Source of the DNA: Xenophilus sp. AP218F | GTDB lineage: Bacteria; Pseudomonadota; Gammaproteobacteria; Burkholderiales; Chromobacteriaceae | Assembly: GCA_002213445.1 (NCBI GenBank) | Contig: NJIE01000022.1 | Coordinates: 1-64,000 of the forward strand | DNA: 64,000 nucleotides | Direction: 5' to 3' | In this document: piece by piece, positions 21,263 through 30,823 of the stretch | Numbering within the stretch: the stretch's first letter is position 1 | Layout: every line of letters begins with the position of its first letter | Position numbers and translations under genes: made by a program | The notes under the pieces: generated by a model | What the model was told of the DNA's origin: nothing | The model's database searches: none | What the model saw: only the letters and a program-made list of their open reading frames with translations

Positions 21263-22909
21263 TCAGCGCGCGCCGGTCCGGCGCAGCAGCGCGAAGGTCA
21301 TATTGTCCTCGCGCGGGCGGGAGCCATACCACAGCACATCCCAACCCGGCTCGGACATCCCCTCACGCGCCGGCCTGACCACCAGCTGGTAATCGCAAGG
21401 CGGCGTTTCCGCCGCCGCGTAGGGCACCAGATCCAGCCCGGCGTAGTACTTCCAGCTGGCCAACGCCAGCTTGTTGTCGCTCTCCGTCGCCACGCACTGC
21501 GCGCCCGCCGGCAGCTTTCGCATCATCATCTGCACCACCGGACGATAGCTCTTGGCGGCGTCGAACCACGGCAACCACAGGCTGAGGCCCAGCCCCCACA
21601 GCAAGGTGACGCCGGCGGCCCAGTTGGTGATGGCCTGGCGGCCGCGCAAATTGGCGCGGGTCAGCGCCCACAGCCAGACCAGCGTGGCCACCACCGCGCA
21701 TGCGGCGGCGAAGCCGGAAACATAGGGCTGATAATAGGGACTGAAGTACTGCGCCCGGCCGGCCAGCCCGGCCGGCCAGCCAAAGTTCATCGCCGCCCAG
21801 CCCAACCACACCAGCAGCCCGAACAGGCCGAAGGTCATCAGGCCGAACCAGTTGAGAAAAGCCGCCGCCCCGCGCCGCAAGCTGTCCAGCTCGATCGCGC
21901 CCAGGAGCGACAGCGCCAGCAGCAACGGCATGGCGTTGGTGATGTTGGTGGCGGTGGACAGCGTCAGCAGCAATACGCTGACCAAGCCGAATACCAGCGG
22001 CAATTGCAGGCAGGGGCGCTGCAGCTGGCGGTTGCGGTACAAGGCCCAGCCGGCCAGCGGCCAGGCGGGGAAGGCGAACCACACCACATTGCTGGAGTAA
22101 TAGCCGAACTCGTGGAACAGGCGGATGCGCCCGAAGCCGTTGAGCTGGCCCAGGGCATAACCGTTCCACCATTCGGCGAACGCCGCCGGATGATCGCGCA
22201 GCAAGGCCAGCGGCCAGACCAGCGCCGCCGGCGTGGCGATCAGCAAGGCCAGCAGCACGGTGATGGCGAACTGCTTGTTGCGCCAGGCCGAGAAGGCCGG
22301 CAAGAGCAATACCGCCAGCCACACCTGCATCACATCCAGCAAGCTGGTGCTCAGGAAAATCACCGCGGTGCCCGCGCCAAGCAAGGCGCCGGCCAGCCCC
22401 GGCGAGCGCAGCGTCAGCGACAGCGCGTAAAAACCAGCCGCCACGCCGGCGAAACCGGCGACGGCCGGCGTCAGCTGATGGCCGGTTTCCACCAGGCCCA
22501 GGCAGCCGATCAGGATCATCACCACGCTGCGGCCATGGCGGCGGCCGATCAGGTCGCGACCGGCCATGCCGGCCAGCAGCAAGGCCAGCGACATGAACAG
22601 CGGCGTCGCCAGCCGCGCCGCGTCATGCGCCGGCAACAGCCACGGCGAAAACAGCTTGACCATGGCGGCCGCCACCCAGTAGTACAGCGGCGGATTGTCG
22701 AGGTAAGGCATGCCCTGCAGCGTGGGCAGCAGCCAGTTGCCGCTATGCAGCATGCCCTGCACCACGGCCAGGACGTAGGGTTCGTCCGGCTTCCACGGAT
22801 CGTGGCCGATGATGCCCGGCCACAACCAGATGAAACAGAGCAGTAACAGCACCCACGGTTTTTCCGTGGGCTTGGCCAGCGCGCCGGATTGGGCGGAGTA
22901 TGTCAGCAT
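21263..22909 (-). CDS. ArnT-like membrane glycosyltransferase (GT-C, PMT family)
   Basis: A 548-residue integral membrane protein with about 10-12 hydrophobic segments. Near the N-terminus, LWPGIIGHDPWKPDEPY places acidic residues in the first periplasmic loop, as in ArnT/PMT enzymes that move a sugar from an undecaprenyl-phosphate donor. NPPLYYWVAAAMVKLF follows, also typical. The C-terminal ~120 residues form a soluble domain (NKLALASWKYYAGLDLVPY). Target could be lipid A, LPS or a protein. The start at 22909 is 17 bases after the stop of the upstream GT-like gene; earlier starts would overlap it. No clear ribosome site. Operon with the next gene. Confidence 0.8.
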   Translation of the reverse strand: MLTYSAQSGALAKPTEKPWVLLLLCFIWLWPGIIGHDPWKPDEPYVLAVVQGMLHSGNWLLPTLQGMPYLDNPPLYYWVAAAMVKLFSPWLLPAHDAARLATPLFMSLALLLAGMAGRDLIGRRHGRSVVMILIGCLGLVETGHQLTPAVAGFAGVAAGFYALSLTLRSPGLAGALLGAGTAVIFLSTSLLDVMQVWLAVLLLPAFSAWRNKQFAITVLLALLIATPAALVWPLALLRDHPAAFAEWWNGYALGQLNGFGRIRLFHEFGYYSSNVVWFAFPAWPLAGWALYRNRQLQRPCLQLPLVFGLVSVLLLTLSTATNITNAMPLLLALSLLGAIELDSLRRGAAAFLNWFGLMTFGLFGLLVWLGWAAMNFGWPAGLAGRAQYFSPYYQPYVSGFAAACAVVATLVWLWALTRANLRGRQAITNWAAGVTLLWGLGLSLWLPWFDAAKSYRPVVQMMMRKLPAGAQCVATESDNKLALASWKYYAGLDLVPYAAAETPPCDYQLVVRPAREGMSEPGWDVLWYGSRPREDNMTFALLRRTGAR

Positions 22910-22926
22910 GTCTTTAAACGCGTGCG

Positions 22927-23856
22927 TCAGTGTTGGGGATGATCCAGCCGGCCGCTCAACCGGGCCAACCACACCCGCAAGTCGATCTTGCGCTTGTTGA
23001 TCGAGGCGCGCCATTTGTTGCGCCGCCGTTGTCGCTTGTGCTCGGGCGCGGCTTGCAGTTCGCGCAGGCGGCTCTCACTCCAGGCGAAGTTGGCGCAGTA
23101 TTCGGCCTGCCGCGCCACGCTCCAGTCGGCCGCCATGCCTGCGAACACCTCATTCAGGTAGAGCGGCGCTTCGTAACTGTAGTTCCAGTAATGGTGCAGC
23201 GCATCGCCCAGCGCCAGCATGCGGTAGCGGCTGCAGGCGGCCAGCGACAGCGCGAACTGCTCGGTCCAGTTGCGCGGCTGCATGCGCGGCAGCAGAAAGT
23301 CATTGATCGCCAGCGAGGCGTCGTAGAACGCCTGCGCGCCGGCCGGCGTGCCGATTACGCCCGAATTCCACATCGCCAGCTCTTTGGCGACGGTCGCGCC
23401 CATCCTGGCAAGCGGTTCGCGGTAACGCGTCGCCGCCACCTGGTACTCAGGGAAAAAGCCCGGCCCCAGCTCGCCTTCCCGCACATGCATGCAGCAGCTG
23501 CCGCCGCTCAGCAGCGCGTCGAAGGCCTCGTCCGGCACGCGCAGCCAGCGGGTATCGCAATCGACATACATCATCGCGCTGTCCAGTTCGTCGCAAGCGC
23601 GGCGCATCACCATGAGCTTGATCCGGTGAACGTAATCGAAGCGGCCGCGATAGGCGCGCAGTTCGGCCGCGGTCAGCGGGATGATCCTGACCAGCGGATC
23701 GACCGGCGCCGCGGACGGATCATCGGTGTAAACCGCGACGCGGATATCATCGCGATCGGCGGCGCGCAGATGGTGCAACAGGGTCAGCACGGAAAAACGG
23801 GTCTGATCGTGATATTTCTTGCCGCCGTGCGACAGGTAGACGATGTGGAAGGCCAT
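22927..23856 (-). CDS. Putative GT-A-type glycosyltransferase
   Basis: A 309-residue soluble protein. The N-terminal half has HIVYLSHGGKKYHDQTRFSVLTLL, DDIRVAVYTDDP and MMYVDCDTRWL. The D-x-D element (DCD, about residue 97-99) in a strand-end context is the metal/nucleotide-sugar site of GT-A enzymes. AMWNSGVIG (about 180) is the second typical segment. The last ~40 residues are very basic (KRQRRRNKWR), which may bind membrane. It is cotranscribed with the ArnT-like gene, so both may decorate the same surface glycolipid. Sugar and acceptor unknown. Confidence 0.65.
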   Translation of the reverse strand: MAFHIVYLSHGGKKYHDQTRFSVLTLLHHLRAADRDDIRVAVYTDDPSAAPVDPLVRIIPLTAAELRAYRGRFDYVHRIKLMVMRRACDELDSAMMYVDCDTRWLRVPDEAFDALLSGGSCCMHVREGELGPGFFPEYQVAATRYREPLARMGATVAKELAMWNSGVIGTPAGAQAFYDASLAINDFLLPRMQPRNWTEQFALSLAACSRYRMLALGDALHHYWNYSYEAPLYLNEVFAGMAADWSVARQAEYCANFAWSESRLRELQAAPEHKRQRRRNKWRASINKRKIDLRVWLARLSGRLDHPQH

Positions 23857-23891
23857 AACTCAACCATTGCGGGTTCAGGGAGACGACAGCA

Positions 23892-23917
23892 AAAAAGGCA
23901 GCCAGGGCTGCCTTTTT
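23892..23917 (-). terminator. Terminator of rpmE
   Basis: AAAAAGGCAGCC/GGCTGCCTTTTT is a perfect stem with A and T tails, 25 bases after the rpmE stop on the minus strand. It is symmetric, but the only adjacent end is rpmE. Confidence 0.85.
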
Positions 23918-23941
23918 CCGTTGCAGTGACTGCAGGCGCGA

Positions 23942-24157
23942 TTAGCGCTTGAAGAAGCTGCCGAACTTCTGGTTGAACTTGTCCACGCGACCGGCGGTGT
24001 CGACGATCTTCTGTTTGCCGGTGTAGAACGGGTGGCAGCTGGAGCACACTTCGATGGAGAAGGCGTCCTTGGCCATGGTGGACTTGGTCACGAACTGCTG
24101 GCCGCAGGAGCAGGTAACGGTCAGTTCTTTGTAATTCGGGTGGATATCGGTTTTCAT
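23942..24157 (-). CDS. rpmE: 50S ribosomal protein L31 (zinc-binding form)
   Basis: A 71-residue ribosomal protein. [22 protein letters not shown] and [24 protein letters not shown] give the complete family pattern. Cys residues of CSC and CSSC show the C+ form, which binds zinc, as opposed to the cysteine-free paralogue made under zinc limitation. The start at 24157 gives the conserved N-terminus and AGGTAGAGAG lies just before it. Own promoter at 24216-24244. Confidence 0.97.
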   Translation of the reverse strand: MKTDIHPNYKELTVTCSCGQQFVTKSTMAKDAFSIEVCSSCHPFYTGKQKIVDTAGRVDKFNQKFGSFFKR

Positions 24158-24177
24158 CTCTCTACCTTTCAAATCGG

Positions 24178-24198
24178 GTACAGGGGTTTTGCCTGTAC
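24178..24198 (-). promoter_or_regulatory. Hairpin in the rpmE leader
   Basis: GTACAGG (24178-24184) pairs perfectly with CCTGTAC (24192-24198) around a 7-base loop. It lies within the expected rpmE leader, 20 bases before the start codon. L31 is known to repress its own mRNA through leader structure in gammaproteobacteria; this hairpin is a candidate for a comparable site, by inference only. Confidence 0.4.
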
Positions 24199-24215
24199 TG
24201 CTTGCGAAACCTCGC

Positions 24216-24244
24216 ATTATCCGCCGTTTATCGACGCTTGACAA
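24216..24244 (-). promoter_or_regulatory. Sigma-70 promoter of rpmE
   Basis: On the minus strand TTGTCA (24244-24239), 17-base spacer, GATAAT (24221-24216). Both boxes match consensus at 5 of 6. The start of transcription would be near 24209, giving a leader of about 50 bases. Confidence 0.75.
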
Positions 24245-24266
24245 GCCGCAAACGGCGGGTTCGGTT

Positions 24267-25640
24267 TCAGGCGCGACGCCAGCTGGTGCCGCCGGCGCCG
24301 TCTTCGAGCACGATGCCGCGGGCGGTCAGCTCGTCGCGGATGCGGTCGGACTCCGCCCAGTCCTTGTTGGCGCGGGCGTCGCGGCGCGCCTGGATCAGCG
24401 CCTCCACCTGCTCGGCGGACAATTCGCCCTCGCCCGCGCCGCCCTTGAGGAAGTCCTCCGGATCGCGCGCGAGCAGCCCCAGCACCCCGGCCAGATCCTT
24501 GAGCAGACGCGCCTGCGCGGGGTCGCGGCTCTTGTTGACTTCGCCGGCCAGCTCGAACAGCACCGCCACCGCCTCGGACGAGTTGAAATCGTCGTCCATC
24601 GCCGCCTTGAAGCGCGCGGCGTGGGCGTTGTTCCAGTCGATGCCCTGCGACGCCGGCAAGTCGATGCCGCGCAGCGCGGTGTACAGGCGGGTCAGGCCCT
24701 GCTTGGCGTCGTTCAGGATGCTGTCGGTATAGTTGACCGGGCTGCGGTAGTGGCTGCGCACGATGAAGAAGCGGATCACTTCGCCGTCGAAATGCTGCAG
24801 CACGTCGCGGATGGTGAAGAAGTTGCCCAGGCTTTTGGACATCTTCTCGCCATCCACATTGATGAAGCCGTTGTGCAGCCAGTAATTGACGTACTGGTGG
24901 CCGTGCGCGCCTTCGGACTGGGCGATTTCGTTCTCGTGGTGCGGGAATTGCAGGTCCTCGCCGCCGCCGTGGATGTCGAAATGCTCGCCCAGATGATGGC
25001 AGCTCATCACCGAGCACTCGATGTGCCAGCCCGGGCGGCCCTTGCCCCACGGGCTGTCCCACGACGGCTCGCCCGGCTTGGCCGCCTTCCACAGCACGAA
25101 GTCCAGCGGATCGCGCTTGTTGGGGTCCACTTCCACGCGCTCGCCGGCGCGCAGCTTGTCCAGGGTGCGGCCGGAAAGCTTGCCGTAGCCTTCGAATTCG
25201 CGCACCGCGTAGTAGACATCGCCGTTGGCGGCCGGATAGGCCTTGCCCTTGGCGATCAGTTGTTCGATCAGCGCGACCATGCCGCCCACGTGCTGGGTGG
25301 CGCGCGGCTCGAATGTAGGCGGCAGCAGGCCGAGCGCGGCGGCGTCCTGATGCATGTCGGCGATGGTTTCCGCCACCAGCTGCTCCGGCGTGATGCCGCG
25401 CTCCAGCGCGCGCTTGATGATCTTGTCTTCGATATCGGTGATGTTGCGCACATAGGTGACGTCGTAGCCGGAGGCCTCGAGCCAGCGGTAGATCACGTCG
25501 AAGGCCGCCAGCATGCGCGCGTGACCGATGTGACAGAGGTCGTAGACGGTCATGCCGCAGACGTACATGCGCACCTTGCCGGGTTCGATGGGTGTGAACG
25601 CTTCCTTCTGGCGGGTCAGGGTGTTGTACAGGCTCAGCAT
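24267..25640 (-). CDS. cysS: Cysteinyl-tRNA synthetase
   Basis: A 457-residue class I synthetase that charges tRNA-Cys. [19 protein letters not shown] holds a zinc-binding Cys and the HIGH signature; [12 protein letters not shown] holds KMSKS (near residue 267). [33 protein letters not shown] provides the other zinc ligands. Length is normal (E. coli 461). The ATG at 25640 was chosen; a TTG two codons upstream is also in frame. The gene has an unusually weak ribosome site. Stop is about 20 bases from the -35 of rpmE. Confidence 0.97.
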   Translation of the reverse strand: MLSLYNTLTRQKEAFTPIEPGKVRMYVCGMTVYDLCHIGHARMLAAFDVIYRWLEASGYDVTYVRNITDIEDKIIKRALERGITPEQLVAETIADMHQDAAALGLLPPTFEPRATQHVGGMVALIEQLIAKGKAYPAANGDVYYAVREFEGYGKLSGRTLDKLRAGERVEVDPNKRDPLDFVLWKAAKPGEPSWDSPWGKGRPGWHIECSVMSCHHLGEHFDIHGGGEDLQFPHHENEIAQSEGAHGHQYVNYWLHNGFINVDGEKMSKSLGNFFTIRDVLQHFDGEVIRFFIVRSHYRSPVNYTDSILNDAKQGLTRLYTALRGIDLPASQGIDWNNAHAARFKAAMDDDFNSSEAVAVLFELAGEVNKSRDPAQARLLKDLAGVLGLLARDPEDFLKGGAGEGELSAEQVEALIQARRDARANKDWAESDRIRDELTARGIVLEDGAGGTSWRRA

Positions 25641-25742
25641 GATCAAAAAACCTATGGTTGGAGAATCGAAAGCGTCGATTGTAACAGAGGGGCGGCGGCG
25701 GCCGCCATTTCAAACCGCGACGCGAATCTGCGCGAAAGCAAA

Positions 25743-25774
25743 CGGCCGCCGCGCTGTTTCGCGCGGCGGCCGCC
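25743..25774 (-). terminator. Hairpin downstream of the phosphofructokinase gene
   Basis: CGGCCGCCGCGC pairs with GCGCGGCGGCCG around TGTTTC, a very stable 12-bp stem 20 bases after the stop on the minus strand. The following bases (TTTGCTTTCGC) are only moderately T-rich. Confidence 0.65.
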
Positions 25775-25793
25775 GTGTCCTGACGCTATGCGC

Positions 25794-27017
25794 TCAATCC
25801 TTGATGCGCGACCAGACGATCGGACGATAGTCCGGCAAGCCGTCCTTGAACGGCGGGATGCGCTCCCCTTCCATCAGCGGCTTGACGTAATTGAGGAAGG
25901 CCTGGGTGACGCTGAAACCGTCTTCGCCGATGAACTCCGGCGGCAGGCGTTTTTCCTTGTCGCCCACCGCGGACAGCGGCACTTCCTCCACGTCCCAACA
26001 GTAGGGATGATCGTTCAGGCGCTTGATGCCAGCCATCAGCCCGGTCTTGCCCGCCAGCAGCCACTCCACCGCCTTCTCGCCCATCACGTAAGCCTGGCGC
26101 ACGTCGGTGGCGGAGGCCAGGTGGCCGCCGGCGCGCTGCAGGTAGTCAACCTGCGCCACGTGGGCGGAGATGCCGCGCTCGCGCAGGATCAATTGCGCCA
26201 GCCACTGGCCGGCGCCGCCCAGCTGTTCGTGGCCGTAGGTTTCCGACTTCTTGGCCTCGGCCACGAAGCGGCCGTCCTTGTCGGTGATGCCCTCGGCCAC
26301 GGCGATGGCGCACTGGCCGTATTTTTCCAGGCTGCGATCCAGCGCGGCCAGGAAACGTTGCGGCTCGAACGGCACTTCCGGCAGCAGCACGATATGCGGC
26401 GCTTCGCCTTCCTGACGGGCGGCGGCGGCGCAGGAGGCGGCCAGCCAGCCGGTGTGGCGGCCCATCGCCTCCATGATGAACACCCGGCCCCAGCCCATGC
26501 TGGTCATGTCCAGACCCACTTCGCGCATGGCGCTGGCCAGGAACTTGGCGGACGAACCGTAACCCGGGCTGTTGTCGGTGCCGACCAGATCGTTGTCTAT
26601 GGTCTTGGGCACGCCGATCACACCCAACTTGTAGCCGGTGTGCTTTTCAAAATCGACCAGCCGCTCGGCGCAACCCAGCGAGCCGTTGCCGCCGTTGATC
26701 AGCAGGTAATGAATATCGTGCTTGGCCAGCACGTCGCGCAGCCGCAGCCAATCGTCCTTGGCTTCCTCGTAGGTGCCTATCATGCGCCGGCTGACGCCGA
26801 AACTGCCGCCCGGCATGAAAGCCAGCTGGGAGATGGCGCTATCCGGCACCAGGTCGGTATTGCACAGGCGGCCTTCCAGCAAACCCGCCAGGCCGTCGAA
26901 CGCCCCGTACAGGGACAAGCCGTGCCGGCGGGCGGTTTCAATCGCCCCCTGGGCGGAGGCGTTCAGCACGGCGGTGGGGCCGCCGGATTGCAAATAGACA
27001 GCTCTTGGTTTGGACAT
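25794..27017 (-). CDS. 6-phosphofructokinase, probably pyrophosphate-type
   Basis: A 407-residue phosphofructokinase that converts fructose 6-phosphate to the 1,6-bisphosphate. It starts VYLQSGGPTAVLNAS. The catalytic segment is GVPKTIDNDLVGTD; the Lys before TIDND is the mark of PPi-using enzymes. MEAMGRHTGWLAA and GGHLASATD are further family sites. The donor-binding loop, however, reads LLINGGNGSLGC. PPi enzymes of this clade usually have GGNDS there and ATP enzymes GGDGS, so the donor is not certain. Monocistronic; the upstream spacer holds a GCCCGCCC/GGGCGGGC hairpin. Confidence 0.85.
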   Translation of the reverse strand: MSKPRAVYLQSGGPTAVLNASAQGAIETARRHGLSLYGAFDGLAGLLEGRLCNTDLVPDSAISQLAFMPGGSFGVSRRMIGTYEEAKDDWLRLRDVLAKHDIHYLLINGGNGSLGCAERLVDFEKHTGYKLGVIGVPKTIDNDLVGTDNSPGYGSSAKFLASAMREVGLDMTSMGWGRVFIMEAMGRHTGWLAASCAAAARQEGEAPHIVLLPEVPFEPQRFLAALDRSLEKYGQCAIAVAEGITDKDGRFVAEAKKSETYGHEQLGGAGQWLAQLILRERGISAHVAQVDYLQRAGGHLASATDVRQAYVMGEKAVEWLLAGKTGLMAGIKRLNDHPYCWDVEEVPLSAVGDKEKRLPPEFIGEDGFSVTQAFLNYVKPLMEGERIPPFKDGLPDYRPIVWSRIKD

Positions 27018-27203
27018 GGCGTTCTACCTGACAAGCAAATTGGAAAGCGCCCGCCCCGCTGGGCGGGCCTGCGACTGCGAAGGCCGGCTGCGAAGCCCGC
27101 CCAATACCACTACCATACCACCGCCCTCTGGGCGGCTCAACACGCGCCGCGCCGGCAAACTCACAGGCTTTGATCCGCCGCAAACCGCCGCCGCAAAATG
27201 AAA

Positions 27204-27234
27204 ACGCCGCCGCGACAACGTCGGGGCGGCGGCG
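27204..27234 (-). terminator. Terminator of the UshA-like gene
   Basis: On the minus strand ACGCCGCCGC/GCGGCGGCGT, 10-bp stem with a 11-base loop, followed by TTTCATTTTG. It starts 21 bases after the stop codon at 27256. Confidence 0.8.
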
Positions 27235-27255
27235 TCTCACTCGGCGCTCACGCGC

Positions 27256-28899
27256 TTATTTGCGCACCACGTCGGTCGGAGCGTAGCGTTCCACCTTCAC
27301 CGGCGAATTCTGGGCGATGAAATCGCGCAGCATGTCAGCGTCCACAAAGCCGGAATTGACATAGCCGCGGTGCTGGTTCAGCACCGGATAGCCGTCGCCG
27401 CCGGCCGCCATGAAGCTGTTGGTAGCCAGACGATACGTCTTGGCCGGATCGATCGCCTTGCCGCCGATCAACGCCTGCTTCAACTCATTCTTCTCGATCA
27501 CCAGCTTGACGCCGCCGAACTGGGCGAAGGCGCCCGCCCCCGGGGTCATCTTGGCGGCGGCCTTCAGGTAATCCAGCGCTTCCTTGCCGCTCATGTCGAC
27601 GTACACCACCGTGCTGCCGAACGGGAACACCTTGAGCACGCTCTTGTAGGTTACCACGCCGGCCGGGATGGAATCGCGGATGCCGCCGGAGTTGACCACG
27701 GCGAAGTCAGCCTTGACGCGGGCCATCATCGCCTGGCTGACCAGCACGCCCAGATTGGTCGGATTGCTGCGCACCATGGCGCGGTCGCCGTCCAGCTTGT
27801 CGCTGATTTCGCCCACTTTCACGCTCAGCGCTTCCTGACCCTTGTCCTGATAGGTCTTGAGGAAGGTGCGCAGCTTCTGGTCTTCCGGAATCAGCTCGGT
27901 GTACGGAACTTTTTCGGTCTTGCCGTCGGCGGTCTTGACGGTTTTCTTCAGGTTGACCGGGATCAGCTCGTACTTGACCAGCTTGAGGTTGCCGTTCTTG
28001 AACTCGAAGTCGGCGCGGCCGACGTACTTGCCCCACTCGTGGGCCTGCACGATCCAGGCGCCGTTCTGGCGATCCGGCGCGCACGGCTGGCCCGGGACGT
28101 AGGCGTCGTTGCGCACGTTTTCGGCCTTCATGCACACCGGGTTCTGGCTGTGGCCGCCGACGATCAGGTCCAGGCCCTTGACCGCGCGCGCCATTTCCAC
28201 GTCGCCCGGCGCGTTCACGCCGCTCTTGCCGTCGGTGTAATGGCCCATGTGGGTGGCGGCGATGACGATATCGGCCTTCTGGCGCAGCTCCGGCACCACC
28301 TTGGCGGCTTCGGAGATCGGGCTCTTGAATTCGATGCCCTTGATCTGGGCCGGGTTGACCATCTTGGCGGTGTCATCGGTGGTCAGGCCCATCACGGCGA
28401 CCTTGACGCCGCCCAGATTGAAGATGGCGTACGGATCGAACATGCGCTGGCCGTCTTTATAGATGTTGGCCGACAGCATCGGGAAATTGATCCAGCCCTT
28501 CTGCTTCATCAGCACCGGAACCGGCTTGTCGAATTCGTGATTGCCCACCGCCATCGCGTCGTAACCGATGCGGTTCATGCCGCGGAAGTCCGGCTCGGCG
28601 TCCTGCAGGTCGGATTCCGGCACGCCGGTGTTCACGTCGCCGCCGGACAGCAGCAAGCTGTAGCCGCCCGCGGCCTTGACCTCGGCGCGCACGCGGTCGA
28701 CCACGGTCTTTTGCGCGGCCAGGCCGTACTCGCCGTCGTTGTTCGGCCAGAAGTGGCCGTGGTGGTCGTTGGTATGCAGGATAGTGATCTTGTACGTCTT
28801 GTCGCTCAGGTAAGCATCCTTGCCAGGCTGGGTGGCGCAGGCGGACAACATGCCGGCGGCCAGCAAGGCCATGGTGACGGTCTTAAGCGAAGTATGCAT
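27256..28899 (-). CDS. 5'-nucleotidase / UshA-family metallophosphatase, lipoprotein
   Basis: A 547-residue nucleotidase. The signal peptide ends in LSAC, so the protein is likely a lipoprotein anchored on the periplasmic side. The N-terminal calcineurin-like domain has ILHTNDHHGHF, GGDVNTG, VGNHEFD and GGHSQ, which bind two metal ions. The C-terminal substrate domain has NSGGIRDSI and NSFMAAGGDGYP, the nucleoside-binding loops. UshA-type enzymes dephosphorylate external nucleotides or split NAD so that nucleosides can be taken up. Length matches UshA (550 aa). Monocistronic with its own terminator. Confidence 0.88.
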   Translation of the reverse strand: MHTSLKTVTMALLAAGMLSACATQPGKDAYLSDKTYKITILHTNDHHGHFWPNNDGEYGLAAQKTVVDRVRAEVKAAGGYSLLLSGGDVNTGVPESDLQDAEPDFRGMNRIGYDAMAVGNHEFDKPVPVLMKQKGWINFPMLSANIYKDGQRMFDPYAIFNLGGVKVAVMGLTTDDTAKMVNPAQIKGIEFKSPISEAAKVVPELRQKADIVIAATHMGHYTDGKSGVNAPGDVEMARAVKGLDLIVGGHSQNPVCMKAENVRNDAYVPGQPCAPDRQNGAWIVQAHEWGKYVGRADFEFKNGNLKLVKYELIPVNLKKTVKTADGKTEKVPYTELIPEDQKLRTFLKTYQDKGQEALSVKVGEISDKLDGDRAMVRSNPTNLGVLVSQAMMARVKADFAVVNSGGIRDSIPAGVVTYKSVLKVFPFGSTVVYVDMSGKEALDYLKAAAKMTPGAGAFAQFGGVKLVIEKNELKQALIGGKAIDPAKTYRLATNSFMAAGGDGYPVLNQHRGYVNSGFVDADMLRDFIAQNSPVKVERYAPTDVVRK

Positions 28900-28965
28900 T
28901 TCATTCCCCTATTTTTATGCGGCCCTGCCAGGCCAGTGCTGCCGGAAACCGCTCCGGCACGCAAA

Positions 28966-28991
28966 AATGGCGGACCCGAAGGCCCGCCATT
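28966..28991 (-). terminator. Terminator of glnS
   Basis: On the minus strand AATGGCGG pairs with CCGCCATT and is followed by TTTGC, 17 bases beyond the glnS stop. Confidence 0.75.
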
Positions 28992-29007
28992 GATATTGGT
29001 CGCACGC

Positions 29008-30690
29008 TTATTTCCAGCTGTCTTTCAGGCCTACGGTGCGATTGAACACTGCCTTGACGCCCGGCTGGTGGTCGTAACGGTCGCTGACGAAATAGCCAAG
29101 ACGCTCGAACTGGTAACGCGTTTCGGGTGCTGCCTTCAGAACGGCATCTTCGACGTAGGCGGTAATCGTCGTCAATGATTCAACATTAAGAAACTGACGG
29201 AAATCAACATACTCGCCATTGGCATTACGCACGGCGTCCGGGCGCGGCTCGGTGAACAGGCGGTCGTACCAGCGCACCTCGGCGTCGATGGCGTGCTCGG
29301 CCGAAACCCAGTGGATCACGCCCTTGACCTTGCGGCCTTCCGGGTTCTTGCCAAGCGTGTCGTGATCGATCGAGCACTTCAGTTCCACCACATTGCCGTC
29401 CTCGTCCTTGACCGCCTCCTCGCACTTGATCACGTAGGAGTAGCGCAGGCGCACTTCGCCGCCCACAGTCAGGCGCTGCCACTTCGGCGGCGGCACTTCG
29501 GCGAAGTCGTCCTGTTCGATCCAGATCTCGCGCGAAATCGGCACGTCGCGCTCGCCGAACTCCGGATGGTGCGGATGGAAAGGCGCGCTGCGGCTGGCGG
29601 TGACCGCGGCGTCGTAATTGGCGAGGGTGACCTTCAGCGGCTTGACCACGGCCATCACGCGCGGCGATTCGTTTTCCAGCGTCTCGCGCACCGCGCCTTC
29701 CAGAATGGCCATGTCGATGATGTTCTCGCTCTTGGACACGCCGATGCGCTGCGCGAACAGCTTGATGCCTTCCGGGCTGTAGCCGCGGCGGCGCATGCCG
29801 GCGACGGTGGGCATGCGCGGGTCGTCCCAGCCGCTCACCACGCCGTCGTTCACCAGTTGCAGCAGCTTGCGCTTGGAGGTCAGCGCGTACAGCAGCTCCA
29901 GGCGCGAGAATTCGATCTGCTGCGGGTGGTGGTCGATGCTGATGTTGTCCAGCACCCAGTCGTACAGCGGGCGGTGATCTTCGAACTCCAGCGAGCACAG
30001 CGAATGGGTGATGCCCTCGATGGCGTCGGAGATGCAGTGGGTGTAGTCGTACATCGGGTAGATGCACCACTTGTCGCCGGTGCGGTGGTGATGCACGCGG
30101 CGGATGCGGTAGATGGCCGGATCGCGCAGATTGATGTTGGGCGAGGCCATGTCTATCTTCAGGCGCAGCGTCTTGCTGCCGTCCGGAAACTCGCCGGCGC
30201 GCATGCGGGTGAACAGGTCGAGGTTCTCTTCCGGCGTGCGGTCGCGATAGGGGCTGTTCTTGCCCGGCTCGGTCAGGCTGCCGCGGTACTGGCGCATTTC
30301 CTCGGCGGACAGGTCGTCCACGTAGGCCTTGCCGGCCTGGATCAGCTCGACGGCGTAATCGTAGAGGCGGTCGAAATAATCGGAAGCGTAGCGGACTTCG
30401 CCGTTCCACTTGAAGCCCAGCCAGCTGATGTCTTCCTTGAACGCGGCGACGTACTCGTCCGATTCCTTCTCCGGATTGGTGTCGTCCATGCGCAGGTTGC
30501 ACTTGCCCTGATAGTCTTCCGCCAGGCCGAAGTTGATGCAGATGGCTTTGGCGTGGCCGATGTGGGCGAAGCCGTTGGGCTCCGGCGGGAAGCGGGTGAC
30601 CACCGAGCTGCGCTTGCCCGAGGCCAGGTCTTCGTCAATGATGCTGCGGATGAAGTTGTTGATAACCGGCGCGTTGTTTTCCGTGCTCAT
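29008..30690 (-). CDS. glnS: Glutaminyl-tRNA synthetase
   Basis: A 560-residue class I synthetase. [19 protein letters not shown] contains the HIGH signature, [12 protein letters not shown] is the GlnRS/GluRS family site, and [12 protein letters not shown] replaces KMSKS, as in E. coli GlnRS (VMSKRKL). [24 protein letters not shown] confirms the glutamine-specific type, and the C-terminal beta-barrel anticodon-binding region is complete. The start at 30690 gives MSTENN..., matching length 554 in E. coli; the frame extends upstream without conserved residues. Presence of GlnRS suggests that Gln-tRNA is made directly. Confidence 0.97.
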   Translation of the reverse strand: MSTENNAPVINNFIRSIIDEDLASGKRSSVVTRFPPEPNGFAHIGHAKAICINFGLAEDYQGKCNLRMDDTNPEKESDEYVAAFKEDISWLGFKWNGEVRYASDYFDRLYDYAVELIQAGKAYVDDLSAEEMRQYRGSLTEPGKNSPYRDRTPEENLDLFTRMRAGEFPDGSKTLRLKIDMASPNINLRDPAIYRIRRVHHHRTGDKWCIYPMYDYTHCISDAIEGITHSLCSLEFEDHRPLYDWVLDNISIDHHPQQIEFSRLELLYALTSKRKLLQLVNDGVVSGWDDPRMPTVAGMRRRGYSPEGIKLFAQRIGVSKSENIIDMAILEGAVRETLENESPRVMAVVKPLKVTLANYDAAVTASRSAPFHPHHPEFGERDVPISREIWIEQDDFAEVPPPKWQRLTVGGEVRLRYSYVIKCEEAVKDEDGNVVELKCSIDHDTLGKNPEGRKVKGVIHWVSAEHAIDAEVRWYDRLFTEPRPDAVRNANGEYVDFRQFLNVESLTTITAYVEDAVLKAAPETRYQFERLGYFVSDRYDHQPGVKAVFNRTVGLKDSWK

Positions 30691-30823
30691 GTTCTGGCTG
30701 CTGCTGAAAATATCGAATCGGTCATTGTAACCGATTTTGACGGCGGATTTGGCAACGGATGCAAGCCGGCTTCCAAACGGCATCGCGCCTGAGAATCCGC
30801 GGCCCGCAGACGCGGCCGCAAGG

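Noticed and set aside
24189-27173. A 994-codon plus-strand frame opposite cysS and the phosphofructokinase gene
   Set aside because: Both minus-strand genes are certain by motif. The frame is a shadow of high GC at codon position three.
27018-27255. GC-rich hairpins (GCCCGCCC/GGGCGGGC) in the leader of the phosphofructokinase gene as a riboswitch
   Set aside because: No known riboswitch core is seen; short GC palindromes are frequent in this genome.
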